Shown here: in pieces, positions 31,806 to 39,710 of the stretch
Numbering within the stretch: the first letter of the stretch is position 1
Layout: each line of letters begins with the position of its first letter
The notes under the pieces: model-generated
Seen by the model: the letters and a program-made list of their open reading frames with translations, nothing else
What the model was told of the DNA's origin: nothing
Databases searched by the model: none
Translations under genes and position numbers: made by a program
NCBI RefSeq assembly: GCF_001570985.1
Contig: NZ_BCSS01000033.1
Span: 1 to 39,834 of the forward strand
Direction of reading: 5' to 3'
DNA from: Janibacter limosus NBRC 16128
Lineage (GTDB): Bacteria > Actinomycetota > Actinomycetes > Actinomycetales > Dermatophilaceae
DNA: 39,834 nt

Positions 31806-33005
31806 TCAGCGAGGAGCGTCAGGGTTCTCCTGCACGGGCGACTCTGCGGGCGCCTCCGGGGTCTCTGTGGCCTCGAGGGACTCAGCGTCGCTCGTCTGCG
31901 GTGTGGGCTCCTCGGTGGCGAGAGGCAAGCGGACACCGGGGCCCTGTGCAGGCTGTACCCGCGACGCGGGAGTGGCGTGCTCGCTGGCCTCACGAGATGC
32001 CTGACCGGCCTGACCACGTGCCTCGGCAAGTGCCTGGCCCGGGTCCTCCAGCGCAGTCTCTGCGAAGACATTGGCGTCCTCCGGCCCCGGGTCGACAAAG
32101 TCCTCGGCGTCGACGCCCGGTCCGTCGTTGCCATTGCCGCCAAGTGCCCCACCGATGCCCCGCAGGGCGTCAGTGAGCTCGCTCGGGATGATCCACATCT
32201 TGTTGGCATCACCCGTCGCGATCTGGGGCAGCACCTGCAGGTACTGGTAAGCGAGCAGCTTTTGCGTCGGCTTCCCTCGGTGGATCGCGTCGAAGACCTG
32301 CTTGATGGCCCGGGACTGGCCCTGGGCCTCCAGGACGGCGGCCTGCGCCGAGCCCTCGGCGCGCAGGATCGAGGACTGCTTCTCGCCCTCTGCGGTGAGG
32401 ATCGAGGACTGCTTGACGCCCTCGGCGTTGAGGATGGCCGCACGGCGGTCGCGCTCGGCCTTCATCTGCTTCTCCATCGACTCCTGGATCGACAACGGCG
32501 GGTCGATCGCCTTGAGCTCGACCCGATTGACGCGGATGCCCCAGCGTCCGGTCGCCTCGTCGAGCGCGCCTCGCAGTCGGCCATTGATCTGGTCGCGACT
32601 GGTCAGGGCCTGCTCCAGGTCGAGGGAACCGATGACATTGCGCAAGGTCGTGACCGTCAGCTGCTCGATGCCCTGGATGAAGTTGGCGATCTCGTAGACG
32701 GCCCGCTTGGCGTCGGTGACCGTGTAGTAGATGACCGTGTCGATGTTGACGACCAGGTTGTCCGAGGTGATGACGGGCTGCGGCGGGAAGCTCACGACCT
32801 GCTCACGCAGGTCGACGCTCGCGCGCACCTTGTCGACGAAGGGGATGAGGATGTGGATCCCGCCCTCGAGGGTGCGGGCGTAGCGGCCCAACCGCTCGAT
32901 GATGAGCGCGGTCTGCTGGGGCACGATCCGCACGGTCTTGAAGAGGATGACGAGCGCGAAGACCAGCAGCGCTGCGATGAAGATGAGGATTCCGGCGCCG
33001 TCCAT
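31806..33005 (-). CDS. SPFH/stomatin-like membrane protein (QmcA type)
   Basis: A 399-residue protein anchored by an N-terminal helix (about 5-22), followed by an SPFH/band-7 domain (VPQQTALIIERLGRY, then EGGIHILIPFVDKV and LEQALTSRDQIN). Residues 190-233 form four 11-residue repeats of the form SILxAEGxKQS. The last 110 residues are acidic, Pro/Ala-rich and probably disordered. Such proteins scaffold membrane microdomains and often work with NfeD, which is encoded just upstream. ATG 33005 follows AAAGGA. Confidence 0.93.
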   Translation of the reverse strand: MDGAGILIFIAALLVFALVILFKTVRIVPQQTALIIERLGRYARTLEGGIHILIPFVDKVRASVDLREQVVSFPPQPVITSDNLVVNIDTVIYYTVTDAKRAVYEIANFIQGIEQLTVTTLRNVIGSLDLEQALTSRDQINGRLRGALDEATGRWGIRVNRVELKAIDPPLSIQESMEKQMKAERDRRAAILNAEGVKQSSILTAEGEKQSSILRAEGSAQAAVLEAQGQSRAIKQVFDAIHRGKPTQKLLAYQYLQVLPQIATGDANKMWIIPSELTDALRGIGGALGGNGNDGPGVDAEDFVDPGPEDANVFAETALEDPGQALAEARGQAGQASREASEHATPASRVQPAQGPGVRLPLATEEPTPQTSDAESLEATETPEAPAESPVQENPDAPR

Positions 33006-33033
33006 GGAGGCGTCCTTTCGGTTGGTCGTTCCG

Positions 33034-33483
33034 TCAGATCTGCTGGGTGACGACAGCCGTCGCACCGTCGATCGAGAGGACCCGGACCTCGGCGCCGGGC
33101 TCGCACTCTGGCGCGCCGTCCGGCACGCGCGCGCTCCAGGTCTCGCCCGCGAGGCGTACCCGGCCATCGGTCTCGGTGACCGTCTCCAGGACGCGGGCCA
33201 TCCGGCCGGTGAGCGCGCCCGACCCGATGTCGGCCGAGTCCTCTGGGTTGGTGAACTGTCGCTTGATGATCGGTCGCACGACCCCGATGAGCAGCAGGGC
33301 CACGACGACGGCCGCGATCACCTGGAGCATGACCGGAGCACCCACGGCAGCGGCCGCGGCCCCCACGAGGGCACCGCCGAAGAGCATCACGAAGACGAAG
33401 TCGACCGTCGCCGCCTCGATCGCGATGAGGATCAGCGCCAGCACCAGCCAGGCCAGCCAGAGGTTGTCCCCTATCCACTCCAT
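33034..33483 (-). CDS. NfeD-family protein
   Basis: A 149-residue protein with two or three N-terminal membrane helices (LWLAWLVLALILIAIEAATV region, then VMLQVIAAVVVALLLIGVV) and a C-terminal OB-fold domain (GALTGRMARVLE to VLSIDGATAVV). This short NfeD form pairs with stomatin/SPFH proteins in microdomains. ATG 33483 follows GAAGGGGG, which is both a ribosome site and part of a copy of the enriched CGAAGGGGG word. The gene is 28 bases upstream of the SPFH gene, on the same strand. Confidence 0.9.
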   Translation of the reverse strand: MEWIGDNLWLAWLVLALILIAIEAATVDFVFVMLFGGALVGAAAAAVGAPVMLQVIAAVVVALLLIGVVRPIIKRQFTNPEDSADIGSGALTGRMARVLETVTETDGRVRLAGETWSARVPDGAPECEPGAEVRVLSIDGATAVVTQQI

Positions 33484-33582
33484 CGTCGTGCCCCCTTCGA
33501 GTCGTGTGTGCCCATCATGCCTCGGCAACGGGCACCGGGTGCCGACCGGGGCCGGACGTGACCACCCTGTGTCGCAGGGAGA

Positions 33583-34368
33583 TCAGGCCCGGGCCCGGGC
33601 CGACCACCTCTCACCGTGCTGCTCGAGCACGAGGTCCAGGCCGAAGGTCTGCGAGAGGTTGGCCTCGGTGAGCGTGATCTCGATCGGGCCCTGCGCCACG
33701 ACCTGACCGTCGCGCAGGAGGAGGACATCGGTGAAGTTGGGCGGGATCTCCTCGACGTGGTGGGTGACCATCACCAGGGCCGGCGCCTCGAGGTCGCCGG
33801 CGATGGCACCGAGGCGGTGGACGAGGTCCTCACGGCCGCCGAGGTCGAGCCCGGCAGCGGGCTCGTCGAGGAGCATCAGCTCGGGGTCCGTCATGAGGGC
33901 CCTGGCGATCTGGACGCGCTTGCGCTCGCCCTCCGACAGGGTCCCGTAGGTGCGATCGGCCAGATGGCCCGCTCCCAGAGCGTCCAGGAGCTCACGCGCG
34001 CGGGCGTGGTCGAGGTCGTCGTACCCCTCTCGCCAGCGACCGACGACGCCCCATGACGCGGTGACGACCACGTCGGCGACGCGCTCGCTCCGCGGGATCC
34101 GGTCAGCGAGCGAGGCCGAGGCCAGCCCGATGCGCGGACGCAGCTCGAAGACGTCGACGGCGCCGAGGACCTCGCCGAGGATGCCGACGACGCCTCGGGT
34201 CGGGTGCATCCGGGCCGAGGCGAGCTGCAGGAGAGTCGTCTTGCCGGCGCCGTTGGGCCCGAGGACGACCCAGCGCTGACCCTCCTCGACCTCCCAGTCG
34301 ATCTCTGAGACCAGCGTCGACTCACCACGGACGACGGTGGCACCGGCCAGGGCGAGGACATCACTCAT
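33583..34368 (-). CDS. ABC-type ATPase
   Basis: A 261-residue single ABC ATPase domain. Walker A is GPNGAGKTT, the signature is LSEGERKRVQIARA, Walker B is LMLLDEPAAGLD, and the switch histidine follows in VTHHVEEIP. No permease or binding protein is encoded nearby, so it may be a stand-alone ATPase of the YlmA type or work with a distant permease. ATG 34368 lies seven bases after TAGGGT and diverges from a gene that starts only 38 bases away. Confidence 0.9.
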   Translation of the reverse strand: MSDVLALAGATVVRGESTLVSEIDWEVEEGQRWVVLGPNGAGKTTLLQLASARMHPTRGVVGILGEVLGAVDVFELRPRIGLASASLADRIPRSERVADVVVTASWGVVGRWREGYDDLDHARARELLDALGAGHLADRTYGTLSEGERKRVQIARALMTDPELMLLDEPAAGLDLGGREDLVHRLGAIAGDLEAPALVMVTHHVEEIPPNFTDVLLLRDGQVVAQGPIEITLTEANLSQTFGLDLVLEQHGERWSARARA

Positions 34369-34375
34369 GGACCCG

Positions 34376-34399
34376 ACCCTATCGACCGCGAACTACCAT
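34376..34399. promoter_or_regulatory. Compact divergent promoter pair
   Basis: TAGGGT (minus strand, 34376-34381) is seven bases from ATG 34368. TACCAT (plus strand, 34394-34399) is seven bases from ATG 34407. The 12 bases between the two -10s mean each -35 region would lie within or beyond the other unit. Confidence 0.6.
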
Positions 34400-34406
34400 C
34401 TCTCAG

Positions 34407-35162
34407 ATGCCCGAGTTGCCTGCCTCTGTCCGTGTCGCTCTGTGGGTCACGCATGCCTGGTCCGGTGGCACCACCCTCACCGATGCGATCGAGCGCGCGC
34501 TGCCCGATGTCGACCACACCGAGGGTCTTGTGGAGCAGGTGCGGGTGTGGCGAGATCTGGGCGAGGCTGCGCTGCTCGTCGCACTGCCTGGCCCCGGAGA
34601 CCTCGGTGGACTGCCACGGTGCGGCCCGGTCGCGACCGATGCCGCGGTGTTGGCGGGTGAGGCGATCTTCGTCCCCGGCCTGGGTGGCATGCTAGTGCCG
34701 TCGATGTCGACCTTTGGCTCCGAAGGCGCGCAGGGCCTGCGCATCGACTGGGTGGAGCACGACTGCGACCCGGTGCCCCCACACCGCATCGAGGCCCTCG
34801 AGCCCTCCCAGCTCGAGCGACACCTTCGCCGCCAGCTGCTGGCTTCCATCGACGAGCTGGACCGGATCGGCGGCACCCCGTGGGCGGACGACCTCTCCCG
34901 GGACCTCGTCGACGATCGGCTGGGCGCCGATTGGTCACTGCCTGCCGCACTGCCCCAGAGGGCCCGCAAGGTGATCGGCCTGGCGGGGACCATCGCCGTG
35001 GCCGTCGAGGTGGGACTGGGCGCCTCGGGCGCGGTCACCGCTGCCCACGACGCGACCCGCACCGCAGCGCTGCGCCGGCTCGCCCGGTCGTGCGAGCAGA
35101 GCCTTGCCGACGCCACCAACGCCGCCTGCGCCCAGATGGCCGGCTGGGTGCCGATCCGGTGA
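34407..35162 (+). CDS. Conserved-looking hypothetical protein
   Basis: I do not recognise this 251-residue protein. It is soluble, with mixed alpha/beta character. VALWVTHAWSGGTTLTDAIE, a Gly/Pro-rich middle (GPGDLGGLPRCGP, PGLGGMLVPS) and a helical C-terminal half with WADDLSRDLVDDRLG can be seen. There is no membrane segment or known catalytic motif. Third-position G/C content looks like its neighbours. ATG 34407 is set by the TACCAT -10. The stop overlaps the start of a GNAT in GTGA, so it may be the acetylase's substrate or partner (inference). Confidence 0.75.
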   Translation: MPELPASVRVALWVTHAWSGGTTLTDAIERALPDVDHTEGLVEQVRVWRDLGEAALLVALPGPGDLGGLPRCGPVATDAAVLAGEAIFVPGLGGMLVPSMSTFGSEGAQGLRIDWVEHDCDPVPPHRIEALEPSQLERHLRRQLLASIDELDRIGGTPWADDLSRDLVDDRLGADWSLPAALPQRARKVIGLAGTIAVAVEVGLGASGAVTAAHDATRTAALRRLARSCEQSLADATNAACAQMAGWVPIR

Positions 35163-35686
35163 CCCCGGTCAGGCCCCTGCGCACCGACCGGCTGCGGCTG
35201 GCACCGACGACGCCGGAGGACCTCCCCTTCCTCGTCGAGCTCGACTCCGACCCTGAGGTGCTGCGCCACATCCTCGGCCGCGGTCGCACCGCGCAGGAGG
35301 CGCGCGACTACTGGGCACCACAGCTGCCCGGACCGATGTGGGTCGGGCACGTCGACGACGAGCCAGTGGGGTGGTGGGCCCTCTGGCCACGCGAAGGGGG
35401 CGTGACCGAGCTCGGCTACCGGCTCGCCCGTCGCTGGTGGCGGCAGGGCCTGGCCGTCGAGGGAGCCCGTGCAGTGCTCGACGACGGGTTCGCCGACCCC
35501 GGTCTCGATGTCGTGCGGGCCGAGACGATGGTCGTCAACGCCGGGTCGCGGGGCGTCATGAGGCGACTCGGGATGCGCGAGGTGCGCGTCGAGGTCCGCC
35601 GCTGGGACGAGCCGCTCCCGGGGGCCGAGCAGGGCGAGGTCGTCAGCGAGCTGACCCGTCAGGACTCGCGCAGCACGCTCTCGTAG
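35159..35686 (+). CDS. GNAT-family acetyltransferase, RimJ/RimL-like
   Basis: A 175-residue acetyltransferase. The N-terminus LRTDRLRLAPTTPEDLPFL is typical of the RimJ/RimL subfamily. The acetyl-CoA region is ELGYRLARRWWRQGLAVEGA and a C-terminal NAGSRGVMRRLGM completes the fold. The target is unknown. GTG 35159 overlaps the upstream stop in GTGA. Its 3' end overlaps the convergent glgA gene by 28 bases (35659-35686). The stop is TAG. Confidence 0.88.
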   Translation: MTPVRPLRTDRLRLAPTTPEDLPFLVELDSDPEVLRHILGRGRTAQEARDYWAPQLPGPMWVGHVDDEPVGWWALWPREGGVTELGYRLARRWWRQGLAVEGARAVLDDGFADPGLDVVRAETMVVNAGSRGVMRRLGMREVRVEVRRWDEPLPGAEQGEVVSELTRQDSRSTLS

Positions 35687-36855
35687 ACGGCCATGGTCCG
35701 GTCGCCGATGCTCGTCCACGAAAACTGTGAGACCGCGCGCTCGCGCCCTGCGAGGCCGCGCTCGCGCGCCCGCGTCGGGTCGGACAAGGCGTCGGTGAGA
35801 GCCGCAGCGAGGTCGGCCTCGAACCCGTCGGCGTCCACGGGAGCACCGGTGCCGTCCTGCACCTGCTCGATCGGGACGAGCCATCCGGTCTCGCCGTCGA
35901 CCACGACCTCGGGGATCCCACCGGTGGCCGTGGCGACGACGGGCAGCCCACACGCCATCGCCTCGAGGTTGACGATGCCCAGGGGCTCGTAGACGGAGGG
36001 GCACGCAAAGACGGTCGCGGACGTCAGCAGGGCGATGACCGCCGCCCGCGGGAGCATCTCCGGGATCCAGACGACACCGTCACGCACTGACCGCAGCTGC
36101 GCGATCAGCTGCTCGACCTCCGCGAGGATCTCAGGGGTGTCCGGGGCGCCGGCGCAGAGCACGATCTGGACCTCGGGCGGCAGTGCACGGGCGGCCCGCA
36201 GGAGGTGGGGCAAACCCTTTTGCCGGGTGATCCGCCCGACGAAGAGCACCGATGGACGCTCCGGGTCGACGCCGTGACGCCTGACCACCTCGAGGTCCTC
36301 AACCGGCTGCCACATCTGCGAGTCGATGCCGTTGTGCACCACGTGGACTCGCTCGGGGTCGATCGCCGGATAGCTGCGCAGGATGTCGGCACGCATCCCG
36401 TGGCTGACCGCGATGACACCAGCGGCGGACTCGTAGGCGGTGCGCTCCACCCACGAGCTCAGCGCGTATCCGCCGCCGAGCTGCTCGGCCTTCCACGGGC
36501 GCAGCGGCTCGAGGCTGTGCGCGGAGACGATGTGCGGGACGCCGTGCAGGAGCGAGGCGGTGTGACCGGCGAAGTTGGCGTACCAGGTATGGCTGTGGAC
36601 CAGGTCCGCTCCCCCGCAGTCGGCAGCCATCGCCAGGTCGACGCCCATCGTCGTCAGTGCGGGGTTGGCCCCGGCAAGACCGGGCGGGTCCGCGTAGCCG
36701 GTGGTCCCCCCTTCGTCCCGCGGGTCGCCGAAGCAGCGCACGCGCACGTCGGTGTCACCACGCTCGCGCAGAGCTCGGGTCAGCTCTGCGACGTGGACTC
36801 CGGCTCCGCCATAGACGGCCGGGGGGTACTCCTTGCTGAGGATGTCGACGCGCAC
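35659..36855 (-). CDS. glgA: GT4-type glycogen synthase (actinobacterial GlgA/GlgM type)
   Basis: A 398-residue GT4 glycosyltransferase. KEYPPAVYGGAGVHV is the N-terminal donor-binding loop, followed by SHTWYANFAG, VHNGID, VGRITRQKG and YEPLGIVNLEAMACG (E-x7-E). Its length and sequence fit the actinobacterial type, not the 480-residue GT5 GlgA. In mycobacteria the counterpart uses ADP-glucose to make maltose 1-phosphate (GlgM), so either activity is possible. It is divergent from glgC, which supplies ADP-glucose, as in mycobacteria. GTG 36855 lies six bases after a TAGGCT -10. Confidence 0.9.
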   Translation of the reverse strand: MRVDILSKEYPPAVYGGAGVHVAELTRALRERGDTDVRVRCFGDPRDEGGTTGYADPPGLAGANPALTTMGVDLAMAADCGGADLVHSHTWYANFAGHTASLLHGVPHIVSAHSLEPLRPWKAEQLGGGYALSSWVERTAYESAAGVIAVSHGMRADILRSYPAIDPERVHVVHNGIDSQMWQPVEDLEVVRRHGVDPERPSVLFVGRITRQKGLPHLLRAARALPPEVQIVLCAGAPDTPEILAEVEQLIAQLRSVRDGVVWIPEMLPRAAVIALLTSATVFACPSVYEPLGIVNLEAMACGLPVVATATGGIPEVVVDGETGWLVPIEQVQDGTGAPVDADGFEADLAAALTDALSDPTRARERGLAGRERAVSQFSWTSIGDRTMAVYESVLRES

Positions 36856-36861
36856 CCCGTC

Positions 36862-36867
36862 AGCCTA
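36862..36867 (-). promoter_or_regulatory. -10 element TAGGCT of glgA
   Basis: Minus strand TAGGCT, six bases, GTG at 36855; predicts a leaderless mRNA. Confidence 0.55.
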
Positions 36868-36901
36868 GGGCCGAAAGGGCACGGACAGACCCTCCAGCCA
36901 G

Positions 36902-36907
36902 TACCGT
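36902..36907 (+). promoter_or_regulatory. -10 element TACCGT of glgC
   Basis: TACCGT, six bases, then GTG 36914. Another GTG at 36911 is too close to the -10 to be the start of a leaderless mRNA, so 36914 is preferred. Confidence 0.5.
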
Positions 36908-36913
36908 GGAGTG

Positions 36914-38155
36914 GTGCGCCGTCAACCTCGCGTCCTGGCCATCGTCCTCGCCGGCGGCGAGGGCAAGCGCCTCATGCCGCTCACCGCGGACCGAGCCAAG
37001 CCTGCGGTGCCCTTCGGTGGGATCTACCGGCTCGTCGACTTCGCGCTGAGCAATGTCGTCAACTCCGGCTACGCCAAGATCATCGTGCTCACCCAGTACA
37101 AGTCGCACAGCCTCGACCGGCACGTCAGTCAGGCCTGGCGACTCGCCTCGCCCCTGGGCCACTACGTGGCTCCGATCCCGGCCCAGCAACGCCGCGGCAA
37201 GAGCTGGTACATGGGCAGCGCCGACGCGATCTACCAGTCGCTCAACGCGATCATCGACGAGCGGCCCGACATCGTCGTGGTGGTCGGCGCCGACCACGTG
37301 TACCGGATGGACTTCTCCGAGATGGTCGACCAGCACCTGCAGACGGGCGCCGACTGCACGGTGGCAGCCATCCGACAGCCCATCGGCATGTCCGACCAGT
37401 TCGGCGTCATGGAGGTCGCCGAGGACGGACGTCGGATCACCGCCTTCCGCGAGAAGCCGATCGATCCGGCCGGCCTCCCCGACGCGCCCCACGAGATCTA
37501 CGCCTCGATGGGCAACTACGTCTTCACCGCCGAGGCCCTCATGGACGCGGTCAAGCGCGATGCAGCGCTCGACAGCCTGCATGACATGGGCGGCGACATC
37601 GTCCCCGACTTCGTCTCCCTCGGGTCCGCCTACGCCTACGACTTCGCCGACAACACCGTCCCGGGATCGACCGACCGCGACCGTGGCTACTGGCGCGATG
37701 TCGGGACCCTCGACAGCTACTTCGACGCCCACATGGACCTGACGTCGATCCACCCGGTCTTCAACCTCTACAACTACAACTGGCCGATCAACACCAACAA
37801 CGGCCCCTACCCGCCGGCGAAGTTCGTCCACGCCGACGGCGAGCGTGCTGGCGGGGCCACCAACTCTGTCGTCTCTCCCGGCGTGGTCGTCTCCGGTGGG
37901 CACGTGCACAACTCCGTCCTGTCCCCCGGCGTCTTCGTGCACAGCTACAGCGACGTGCTGGACAGCGTCCTGCTCGACGGCGTGGACGTGGGCCGGCACG
38001 CACGGCTGCGCCGGGTCATCGTCGACAAGGGGGTGCACCTCCCCGAGGGCATCCAGCTCGGGCACGACCACGACGCGGACCGGGCGCGTGGTCTGCAGGT
38101 GACCGAGTCGGGGATCACCGTGGTGGGCAAGGGATACGTCTTCGACCAGACCTAG
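36914..38155 (+). CDS. glgC: Glucose-1-phosphate adenylyltransferase
   Basis: A 413-residue ADP-glucose pyrophosphorylase, the committing step of glycogen synthesis. [16 protein letters not shown] (nucleotide loop), [10 protein letters not shown], the [10 protein letters not shown] segment, [10 protein letters not shown] and [13 protein letters not shown] are characteristic; ITAFREKP and the left-handed beta-helix C-terminus ([20 protein letters not shown]) follow. It is divergent from glgA. The stop TAG (38153-38155) is the first half of the serB -10 TAGACT. Confidence 0.97.
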   Translation: MRRQPRVLAIVLAGGEGKRLMPLTADRAKPAVPFGGIYRLVDFALSNVVNSGYAKIIVLTQYKSHSLDRHVSQAWRLASPLGHYVAPIPAQQRRGKSWYMGSADAIYQSLNAIIDERPDIVVVVGADHVYRMDFSEMVDQHLQTGADCTVAAIRQPIGMSDQFGVMEVAEDGRRITAFREKPIDPAGLPDAPHEIYASMGNYVFTAEALMDAVKRDAALDSLHDMGGDIVPDFVSLGSAYAYDFADNTVPGSTDRDRGYWRDVGTLDSYFDAHMDLTSIHPVFNLYNYNWPINTNNGPYPPAKFVHADGERAGGATNSVVSPGVVVSGGHVHNSVLSPGVFVHSYSDVLDSVLLDGVDVGRHARLRRVIVDKGVHLPEGIQLGHDHDADRARGLQVTESGITVVGKGYVFDQT

Positions 38156-38158
38156 ACT
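38153..38158 (+). promoter_or_regulatory. -10 element TAGACT of serB, overlapping the glgC stop codon
   Basis: TAGACT begins with the glgC stop codon and lies seven bases before the serB ATG at 38166. Confidence 0.6.
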
Positions 38159-38165
38159 TCGGCGC

Positions 38166-38897
38166 ATGGTACTCACCCCGGGCACGACCGACCAGGCACC
38201 GGCACCCGCACTCCCCGGCGAAGGACCGCTCGTCCTCGTCATGGACGTTGACAGCACCCTCATCCGCGACGAGGTCATCGAGCTCATCGCCGAGCACGCC
38301 GGCACCCGTGAGCAGGTGGCCGCGGTCACCGAGGCAGCGATGCGCGGCGAGCTCGACTTCGCCCAGAGCCTGCACGCGAGGGTCGCCACGCTCGCCGGCC
38401 TGCCCGTCGAGGTGCTCGAGCGGGTGCGCGCCGCCGTCCGGCTGACGCCGGGCGCCCGCACCCTCGTCACGACCCTGGTCGAGGCAGGTCACATCGTCGG
38501 TCTCGTCAGCGGTGGCTTCACCGAGGTCGTCGACGACCTCGCGAGCGAGCTCGGGATCGCCCACGCCCGGGCCAACCACCTGGAGATCGCCGACGGGCAC
38601 CTCACCGGCACAGTGCTGGGTGATGTGGTCGACCGGGCGGCCAAGGCCGACTTCATCACCCGGTTGGCGGCCAGCTCCGGCGTCGAGATGGACCGGACCG
38701 TGGCAGTCGGTGACGGGGCCAATGACCTCGACATGATGGCCGCGGCGCAGCTGGGCATCGCCTTCTGCGCCAAGCCGGCAGTCCGCGAGCAGGCCGACCA
38801 CGCGATCGACGAGCCCGACCTGCGGCGTGTCCTGGACATCCTCGGCATCGAGGCACTGCCCCAGCCCGACGACGAGGGCGGTCACCCCCTCGCCTGA
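38166..38897 (+). CDS. serB: Phosphoserine phosphatase
   Basis: A 243-residue HAD-superfamily phosphatase for the last step of serine synthesis. Motif I is DVDST (27-31, nucleophile D27), motif II is LVSGGF, the lysine is in AAKADFI and motif IV is GDGANDLDMM. FAQSLHARVATLAGLP belongs to the SerB cap. There is no N-terminal ACT domain, so it is the short form. The first 20 residues are Pro/Ala-rich. It starts ten bases after glgC and has its own leaderless promoter. It converges on fabI. Confidence 0.95.
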   Translation: MVLTPGTTDQAPAPALPGEGPLVLVMDVDSTLIRDEVIELIAEHAGTREQVAAVTEAAMRGELDFAQSLHARVATLAGLPVEVLERVRAAVRLTPGARTLVTTLVEAGHIVGLVSGGFTEVVDDLASELGIAHARANHLEIADGHLTGTVLGDVVDRAAKADFITRLAASSGVEMDRTVAVGDGANDLDMMAAAQLGIAFCAKPAVREQADHAIDEPDLRRVLDILGIEALPQPDDEGGHPLA

Positions 38898-38922
38898 GCC
38901 CAGCGGACGGCGAGGAGCGGGG

Positions 38923-39678
38923 TCAGATCCCCATCGCGTGCACGCCACCGTCGACGTGCAGGATCTCGCCGGTGGTCTTGGGGAACCAGTCCGACAGGAG
39001 CATCGTGCAGGCCTTGGCGGTGGGTACCGGGTCATTGACGTCCCAGCCGATGGGCGAGCGGTTGTCCCAGGACTCCTCGAACTGCTCGAAGCCGGGGATC
39101 GACTTGGCCGCGGTCGTGCGGATCGGGCCGGCCGCGACGAGGTTGCAGCGGACCCCCTTCGGCCCGAGGTCACGCGCGAGATAACGGTTGGTCGACTCGA
39201 AGGCCGCCTTGGCGACACCCATCCAGTCGTAGACCGGCCAGGCATAGGACGCGTCGAAGGTCAGGCCGACGATCGAACCGCCCTCGCTCATCCGGGGCAG
39301 CGCGGCGACGCCGAGCGCCTTGAGCGAGTAGGCCGAAACGTGCACGGCAGTGGCGACGTCCTCCCACTTCGCCTCGAGGAAGTTGAAGGCGCCCTCTGGG
39401 GCGAAGCCGATCGAGTGCAGCACCCCGTCGAGCCGCTCGGCGTGCTCGCCGATGCGATCGGACAGAGCGGCGAGGTCTTCATCGCTCGTGACGTCGAGCT
39501 CGATGACCGGCGCCTCGTGGGGCAACCGCTTGGCGATGGTCCTGGTGATCTTCATCGTGCGACCAAAGCTGGTGAGGATCACCTTGGCCCCCTGCTCCTG
39601 CGCCAGCTTGGCGACGTGGAAGGCGATCGAGGACTCCATGAGGACGCCCGTGATGAGGAAGGTCTTGCCGGTGAGCAT
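38923..39678 (-). CDS. fabI: Enoyl-[acyl-carrier-protein] reductase (InhA type)
   Basis: A 251-residue short-chain dehydrogenase that reduces enoyl-ACP in fatty acid synthesis with NADH. The divergent Gly motif ITGVLMESSIAF (9-20), SFGR (37-40), LHSIGF (S89, equivalent to InhA S94), catalytic Y150 and K157 in YDWMGVAK, and ILHVDGGVHAMGI at the C-terminus identify it. It lies 32 bases after the fabG stop on the same strand, the same order as mabA-inhA in mycobacteria. ATG 39678 follows GAAAGG. Confidence 0.96.
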   Translation of the reverse strand: MLTGKTFLITGVLMESSIAFHVAKLAQEQGAKVILTSFGRTMKITRTIAKRLPHEAPVIELDVTSDEDLAALSDRIGEHAERLDGVLHSIGFAPEGAFNFLEAKWEDVATAVHVSAYSLKALGVAALPRMSEGGSIVGLTFDASYAWPVYDWMGVAKAAFESTNRYLARDLGPKGVRCNLVAAGPIRTTAAKSIPGFEQFEESWDNRSPIGWDVNDPVPTAKACTMLLSDWFPKTTGEILHVDGGVHAMGI

Positions 39679-39710
39679 CTGCTGCCTTTCGTACTGCGGG
39701 AGGGAGGTGG

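Noticed and set aside
14089-39161. CGAAGGGGG as an FtsK-orienting (KOPS-like) or Chi-like sequence
   Set aside because: Five copies on one strand and six on the other show no strand bias in this window, which such polar words should have. A whole-genome count could reopen this.
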